Positions 51,906 through 56,053 of a DNA stretch of 56,053 bases are shown here, one piece after another. Source of the stretch: an uncultured Muribaculaceae bacterium (GTDB taxonomy: Bacteria; Bacteroidota; Bacteroidia; Bacteroidales; Muribaculaceae); contig CAJUOB010000018.1 in the NCBI GenBank assembly GCA_910587915.1, positions 1-56,053 on the forward strand. The letters are read 5' to 3'. How positions within the stretch are numbered: position 1 is the stretch's first letter; the number at the start of each line of letters is the position of its first letter. A program made the translations under genes and the position numbers. The notes beneath the pieces were generated by a model, which was not told where the DNA came from, did no database searches, and was given only the letters and a program-made list of their open reading frames with translations.

Positions 51906-52342
51906 GTCGGATTATATATGTCGGAGATGTCTATAGTATTGCGCTTGACGAAGAGCGCGATGCAATTACGCCTAAAAACGGTCGCGACAACCGACGTAAA
52001 TATTGTGTCGTGATTGGTACACCCGATTATGGTTATTATGTGGCTTATCTCATAGTGAACCATGAGATAAACATGAATTTTAATACCACACGCGAGGCTA
52101 TCGACGGATTCTTTCCAATAACCCATGCCGACTATCCCGAATTTATCCTCCCGAAATACGATCCGAGTTGGGTCGATACAAACAGGGTAAGGGAAATGTC
52201 GGCTGAGCGAATGCTCAATGAAGGCACTTTCGTGTGCCGTCTTACCGATAAGGATCTTTCTCTAATTTTACAAACACTTGCAAATAGCACCGTGCTCACC
52301 CCGAAAGAGAAACGCCGCTATGGTGTGCTCCCGCCTAAGTAA
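51902..52342 (+). CDS. probable toxin partner of the Panacea protein
   Basis: A 146-residue protein of no family I can name with certainty. The N-terminal 75 residues (IIYVGDVYSIALDEERDAITPKNGRDNRRKYCVVIGTPDYGYYVAYLIVNHEIN) resemble the beta-rich start of PemK/MazF-type proteins (GDVY..., R-K-Y-C-V-V, then a strand). The C-terminal part (MSAERMLNEGTFVCRLTDKDLSLILQTLANS) also resembles the ends of PemK-like proteins. The overlap with the Panacea gene supports a toxin role; activity is inferred. Confidence 0.6.
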   Translation: MSRIIYVGDVYSIALDEERDAITPKNGRDNRRKYCVVIGTPDYGYYVAYLIVNHEINMNFNTTREAIDGFFPITHADYPEFILPKYDPSWVDTNRVREMSAERMLNEGTFVCRLTDKDLSLILQTLANSTVLTPKEKRRYGVLPPK

Positions 52343-52376
52343 GAAGTCTTGCCGTTGGAGTTGCCGAATCTGCGAC

Positions 52377-52412
52377 GTCCGACAAGTCTGACCTGTCCGA
52401 TACGTCAGACCG
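52377..52412. repeat. short tandem repeat of 9 bases
   Basis: GTCCGACAA, GTCTGACCT, GTCCGATAC, GTCAGACCG: four degenerate copies of GTCnGAYnn in the 236-base gap before the aminotransferase gene. The rest of the gap has no gene; a CGCCG-rich stretch (52514-52534) may form a weak hairpin. Confidence 0.55.
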
Positions 52413-52578
52413 GGTCGAAAACGTCACATCCCGCCGGTGCTACTTCCCCAAATCAAAAATACTTGCAGCTTTAATCGGCTGAAACAATCATTTTATTTAT
52501 AAAGCCAATTTACGCCGCCGTACACCGCCGGCGTCATTGACTCATATATCACAATCATCATAAATCAATCATTAAATT

Positions 52579-53841
52579 ATGAGAGAGAGGATTTTGCTTT
52601 GCTTGGCTCATATGTCGGGCAAGGAACAGGATTTTATAAAAGAGGCGTTTGACCAGAACTGGGTTGTGCCTCTGGGACCAAATGTGAATGGCTTCGAGAA
52701 GGATCTCGAGGAGTTTGTCAATGACCGCCAAGGAGCCGCGCCGCTTGACAAAAAGGTGGTGGCGCTGTCGGCGGGTACGGCTGCGGTGCATCTTGCGCTG
52801 ATTGCCTGCGGTGTAGGTCCCGGCGATGAGGTGTTGGTGCAGTCGTTCACGTTCTGCGCATCGAGCCACCCGATCACGTATCTTGGAGCCACGCCTGTGT
52901 TTGTCGACTCTGAACGTGAGTCGTGGAACATGGATCCGGAGCTGCTTGAAGAGGCTATTAAGGATCGTATCGCCAAAACTGGTCGCAAGCCTAGGGCGAT
53001 TGTGCCCGTTGCTCTCTACGGCATGCCTTACCGTATTGACAAAATCATGGAGATTGCCAACCGTTACGAAATTCCTGTGATTGAGGATGCTGCCGAAGGA
53101 CTTGGCTCGCGCTTCAACGGTCAGGTGCTCGGCACGTTTGGTAAATACGGCGTGCTGTCGTTCAACGGCAACAAGATGATCACCACCTCTGGCGGCGGCG
53201 CTCTCGTATGCGACAACGCCGAGGACAAAAACACCATCATGTGGTATGCCACCCAAGCCCGCGAGTCTTATCCATATTACCAACATGAAGCCATCGGCTA
53301 CAACTACCGCATGTCGAATATATGTGCCGGCATAGGTCGTGGACAGATGACCGTCATAAACGACCACATCGCACACCACAAGCATGTGCAGGAGCTGTAC
53401 TGTGAGCTGCTGAAGAACGTTAAGGGGATCACGATGCACTGCAATCCGTGGCCTGAGTCGGATTCCAACTTCTGGCTCTGTACCGCCACTCTCGATGCCG
53501 ATCTGCGCATAAAAAATCAGGAGAACGCCTATAAGACCATCATCACAGGCGCTGTCGGCGGTGCAGCAGGTGTGATCCACGCTGCTTCATCGGCAACAAC
53601 CGACTGTCAGCCCAACGACAATGTCGAAGCCTTGCGCGTCTATCTCGACAAGGCCAACATCGAAGCCCGCCCACTTTGGAAGCCCATGCACAAGCAGCCG
53701 GTCTACCGCAACGCCCCCGCCTACGTCAACGGCGTGAGCGAAGCCCTCTTCGCCACCGGTATCTGCCTACCAGCAGGCCCCTACGTGACCGACGATGATG
53801 TCCGCTACATCGTCGACACCATCAAAGATTCGATAAGCTAA
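52579..53841 (+). CDS. DegT/DnrJ/EryC1/StrS sugar aminotransferase (PglE-like)
   Basis: A 420-residue PLP enzyme that aminates a 4-keto (or 3-keto) nucleotide sugar. It shows LSAGTAAVHLALIACGVGPGDEV, ATPVFVDSERESWNMDPELLEEAI, VIEDAAEGLGSRF, and the PLP lysine in VLSFNGNKMITTSGGGALV, followed by GYNYRMSNICAGIGRGQ. G+C rich like fnlABC. It is the last gene of the polysaccharide locus and is followed by a terminator. A C-terminal insertion (about 325-350, VIHAASSATTDCQPND) is longer than in PglE. Confidence 0.93.
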   Translation: MRERILLCLAHMSGKEQDFIKEAFDQNWVVPLGPNVNGFEKDLEEFVNDRQGAAPLDKKVVALSAGTAAVHLALIACGVGPGDEVLVQSFTFCASSHPITYLGATPVFVDSERESWNMDPELLEEAIKDRIAKTGRKPRAIVPVALYGMPYRIDKIMEIANRYEIPVIEDAAEGLGSRFNGQVLGTFGKYGVLSFNGNKMITTSGGGALVCDNAEDKNTIMWYATQARESYPYYQHEAIGYNYRMSNICAGIGRGQMTVINDHIAHHKHVQELYCELLKNVKGITMHCNPWPESDSNFWLCTATLDADLRIKNQENAYKTIITGAVGGAAGVIHAASSATTDCQPNDNVEALRVYLDKANIEARPLWKPMHKQPVYRNAPAYVNGVSEALFATGICLPAGPYVTDDDVRYIVDTIKDSIS

Positions 53842-53861
53842 CATATAGAGCTTAAGAAATA

Positions 53862-53898
53862 ATTGCCTGCAAGTAAACCGTTTTTGCTTGCAGGCAAT
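53862..53898 (+). terminator. terminator at the end of the polysaccharide locus
   Basis: ATTGCCTGCAAG pairs perfectly with CTTGCAGGCAAT around a 13-base loop, 20 bases after the aminotransferase stop; the sequence beyond (GCTTATTTATG) is only moderately T rich. Confidence 0.75.
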
Positions 53899-53966
53899 GC
53901 TTATTTATGACATGAGGATTAGTCGCGGACAAGGCATATCGTAATGGCGCTAAACACAATAATTAT

Positions 53967-54281
53967 ATGGATAAGAATAGAATATTATTAGACAACCACA
54001 AGGTTCCAGAGGCTAACTCTAATGGGGTCAAGATAGTCGGTAAAATTGACTTGAATCAAATAGGGAAACCGACTGTTTGGCAACCATATTATTCGAAATT
54101 CAGACTTTTGGATGCAACAGTAGAGGACGAAAACGGGACATATGATATAGTCCGTTACGATAAGAATAAGGAATTGTCCGATTGTGGCATTTCGTTGATT
54201 GCTGGTAAGAACGGTGTCGGCATCGAGCTACTTGGAAAAGCGGACTCTCTTTGGAATGAACTCGCCATATTATTGTGTTAA
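53967..54281 (+). CDS. unknown 104-residue protein
   Basis: No family recognised. The sequence (MDKNRILLDNHKVPEANSNGVKIVGKIDLNQIGKPTVWQPYYSKFRLLDATVEDENG...) is mixed alpha/beta by eye with no signal peptide or membrane segment. Its last 26 bases overlap the next gene in another frame, suggesting coupled translation and shared function. Base composition is A+T rich compared with the aminotransferase gene before it. Confidence 0.6.
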   Translation: MDKNRILLDNHKVPEANSNGVKIVGKIDLNQIGKPTVWQPYYSKFRLLDATVEDENGTYDIVRYDKNKELSDCGISLIAGKNGVGIELLGKADSLWNELAILLC

Positions 54282-55371
54282 AGATAAGGTATCTTTTGGC
54301 AAAACATGGTCTGCGAGATTAATCCATAACCTTTTCCCGGTAGAAATTGGACAACAGAATGATACTTTCCTCATAAGCAATCTACGATATTTCAATCTGT
54401 ATTCTGATGCGTTTCTCCCTGAAAACTACGTAACATTTGAAGACTATGTACACTTTGTGATAAGAGAAGGAGATAGCCCAGATGTTCAATCATCAAAATG
54501 TGAGGTCATCAAGGAGTTCATTCGTAGTAATTGGAAAAATTACAGAACGTCCAATATAGACTCTGTTGTCTGTGAAATACTGAAGACGTATCCACCGAAT
54601 CTACTATTCCCGATATTGGAACTTATTGTAAAAGAATACCATGCCAATAAAGGAATGGCTAATTTCGGAGAACTATCTGAAAAGGATAATTATCGAAAGT
54701 ATTCCAGAATAGTCAGGAGCCACATTTATATCGCGGTTTTGGCTATGAATGCGATAGAAACAATTTGCATCCCAAATGACGATGATCCTATTAGCGATGA
54801 CTGCATTTTGAAGTCGAAAGAGCCATTGATTCAATGTGCTCTTTTAAACCAGCAGATTAAATCATGTGATTTTGATGGAAGAGTTGCTTCTGATGGATAC
54901 CTATTCGAGATTCTCAAGATCCTTGTAAACGAAGGGAAACACGAGGATGTGATATGGATCGTTACCGATTGCGATTCCTGCATATTGCCTGAAGAATTCC
55001 TTAAGGCCTATGTTGATAATCTTTTCTTCGATTTTTTGCAATATCTATTATGGAGAGACAAAAACCATTTCATAGGAGAGAAGTTACTTCGGGTCGATAT
55101 TGCTGCGATAGAAGGTTTGTTCCTTTCGTATGATGAATTTAAGTCGACACTAAGTCGATGGGAATATGAGAACCGCTATCCTAAAGACATGCTTGAAGAA
55201 TTCGGGCGCATAGTTGACTGGAGTAATTTCCATGCCCGAGACTACGAGTATCTTGTGGCTACAAAATATCCTTTGTTGGGCAAGTATCTGCGAGAAGGGG
55301 ACTATGACGTGATTAGTGATAGCGTGCTTCGCTCGGATTCGTTTTGGACTGAAGGGAACAGACTCGAATAA
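54256..55371 (+). CDS. unknown 371-residue protein coupled to the preceding gene
   Basis: I start at the ATG at 54256 (MNSPYYCVKDKVSFGKTWSARLIHNLF); the frame is open further up to a TTG at 54199 but that part lies over the previous gene. The protein has no signal peptide or clear transmembrane helix. It is rich in acidic and aromatic residues, with helical repeats-like stretches (DGYLFEILKILVNEGKHEDVIWIV, EFLKAYVDNLFFDFLQYLLW). No domain recognised. The overlap with the preceding small gene suggests a two-gene unit of unknown role. Confidence 0.65.
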   Translation: MNSPYYCVKDKVSFGKTWSARLIHNLFPVEIGQQNDTFLISNLRYFNLYSDAFLPENYVTFEDYVHFVIREGDSPDVQSSKCEVIKEFIRSNWKNYRTSNIDSVVCEILKTYPPNLLFPILELIVKEYHANKGMANFGELSEKDNYRKYSRIVRSHIYIAVLAMNAIETICIPNDDDPISDDCILKSKEPLIQCALLNQQIKSCDFDGRVASDGYLFEILKILVNEGKHEDVIWIVTDCDSCILPEEFLKAYVDNLFFDFLQYLLWRDKNHFIGEKLLRVDIAAIEGLFLSYDEFKSTLSRWEYENRYPKDMLEEFGRIVDWSNFHARDYEYLVATKYPLLGKYLREGDYDVISDSVLRSDSFWTEGNRLE

Positions 55372-55499
55372 AGAACATATTAGCGATGGTTCAGCATTAA
55401 CAATACAACTCCCAATGCCGCAGTGGCGGCGAAAAATTTGATAGAAAACTCAAAAATAGAGCGGTGAGGCAACTGGGTCTTATCGCTCTATTCACGACT

Positions 55500-55631
55500 A
55501 TGGATATTTACGTTCTCTTTCTCTCGGCTATCATCTTGATGTTGCCGTTGATGATTTTGGTAGTGTTTCACCGAGTGTGTTGGAGTCGAGTTAATTCAAG
55601 TCTGTGGACTTCAGGTGATGTGCAAATTTAG
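55500..55631 (+). CDS. possible 43-residue membrane peptide
   Basis: ATG 55500 to TAG 55631: MDIYVLFLSAIILMLPLMILVV then a short basic segment. One strong hydrophobic helix. No recognisable ribosome site or family; it may be chance. Just upstream, AATAGAGCG / CGCTCTATT (55455-55492) form a weak hairpin that could end the upstream transcript. Confidence 0.25.
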   Translation: MDIYVLFLSAIILMLPLMILVVFHRVCWSRVNSSLWTSGDVQI

Positions 55632-55659
55632 TTCAAATTTTCGATAACTTCATATTTTT

Positions 55660-55727
55660 AAATGAGTATCCTCTATTTTCCCCAATAGTTTACACAAACT
55701 AATGGGGAAAATGTGGGATACTTATTT
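55660..55727. terminator. 68-base near-perfect palindrome, probable terminator
   Basis: Outer arms AAATGAGTATCC / GGATACTTATTT and inner arms of 17 bases (ATTTTCCCC... / ...GGGGAAAAT) with one mismatch, separated by a 3x3 internal loop, around a four-base ACAC loop. It begins 24 bases beyond the stop of the minus-strand gene at the right edge and may end that transcript; the T tract is poor in both directions. Confidence 0.55.
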
Positions 55728-55751
55728 TATGTAATATATTATCTAATTTAA

Positions 55752-56053
55752 TTAGGGTTGGGCGAAGGCTTTTATTGCTTTGTTGCCTTGGCGGATGATA
55801 TAGAAGCCGTGCGCTGGTGGTGACTGTAATTTAACGCCTGTAATTGAATAGTATTCTGCCGGAACATTGTCGTGGTCTACAATGGATTCAATGCCTGTGC
55901 TGATTGATCCTTCACGTTTTATTGTGTAGCATGCCATTCCTTTGCCATGTGCCGCCATGTATATGTCGGCTGAATTGTCGCTTGTTTTTTCCACTACAAC
56001 TTTTGTCCGCATAAAGCTTCCGTCTGGTTTATCTGTCGACAGTTTTGCTGTTT
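55752..56053 (-). CDS. C terminus of a secreted protein, cut by window end
   Basis: The frame is open to the right edge, so only about 100 C-terminal residues are seen. The end, EYYSITGVKLQSPPAHGFYIIRQGNKAIKAF, matches the short C-terminal sorting/adhesion-type domain often found on large secreted Bacteroidales proteins (pattern Y-x-I/L-x-G-x-x-x then G-x-Y-I-x-x-x-x-K). The main domain is outside the window. An ATG at 56012 is internal. Confidence 0.7.
   Translation of the reverse strand, partial: TAKLSTDKPDGSFMRTKVVVEKTSDNSADIYMAAHGKGMACYTIKREGSISTGIESIVDHDNVPAEYYSITGVKLQSPPAHGFYIIRQGNKAIKAFAQP

Noticed and set aside
52558..53580. 340-codon open frame antisense to the DegT aminotransferase gene
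   Set aside because: The opposite strand encodes a complete aminotransferase; the antisense product is His/Arg rich without motifs.
54199..54255. TTG-initiated extension of the unknown 371-residue protein
   Set aside because: This stretch lies over the end of the previous gene and has a good ATG right after it.

Overview
The window looks like a chromosomal segment of a Bacteroidota bacterium, order Bacteroidales; a gut Muribaculaceae-type genome is my best guess but the sequence does not fix it. The reasons are: promoters of the Bacteroides type (a TTTG or TTG box, 20 bases, then TAnnTTTG) ahead of gyrB, rplY, the recombinase-like gene at 32.7 kb and the gene at 51.3 kb; start codons mostly without Shine-Dalgarno sequences; an ECF sigma operon; an AAE-family transporter with RCK domains; a UpxY-like antiterminator domain; and GxxExxY and Panacea genes. 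I recognise no rRNA or tRNA gene and no CRISPR array.

Layout. (1) 1-2.1 kb, minus strand: edge of an integrated element, with a tyrosine integrase (cut by the window start) and an upstream regulator made of a zinc-finger-like N terminus and four helix-turn-helix units, preceded by phased GTCTCA repeats; it abuts the 3' end of mnmE. (2) 2.2-31.1 kb: mostly housekeeping genes. These are bioA-bioF-nuclease-mnmE (minus), a glycosyltransferase, an AAE transporter, a histidine-type phosphatase, an ECF sigma / putative anti-sigma / basic helical-repeat protein operon, folB-rnr, gyrB, pgk, a THUMP-like methyltransferase, the minus operon rplY-pth-S4 protein-DEAD helicase-AAA/DUF4435 protein, a cysteine synthase, a PurF paralogue without the catalytic cysteine, and valS. 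(3) 31.1-32.2 kb: a decayed group II intron behind the valS terminator. (4) 32.4-53.9 kb: a capsular/exopolysaccharide locus. A promoter and structured leader lead into a fusion of a degenerate tyrosine recombinase with a UpxY/NusG-like domain. Then come ugd, wzx, glycosyltransferases, wzy, an acyltransferase, fnlA-fnlB-fnlC with a WbuB-like transferase (UDP-L-FucNAc synthesis and probable use), a PglC-like sugar-phosphate transferase, a GNAT::PLP-enzyme fusion, an ATP-grasp ligase and a DegT aminotransferase. A GxxExxY gene and a Panacea toxin-antitoxin-like pair are inserted in it. (5) 53.9-56.05 kb: two overlapping unknown genes, a large palindrome and the C terminus of a secreted protein.

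How it fits together. The locus encodes precursor supply (UDP-GlcA, UDP-L-FucNAc, probably an N-modified amino sugar), lipid-linked initiation, transferases, flippase and polymerase. Its first gene probably controls transcription through the whole operon by antitermination. The most unusual features are the recombinase::antiterminator fusion and the homopolymeric tracts (G6, C10, G9). Each tract sits where adding or removing one or two bases joins or separates reading frames, which looks like slipped-strand phase variation of the polysaccharide, although homopolymer sequencing error must be excluded. All functional assignments come from reading the translated sequence by eye.
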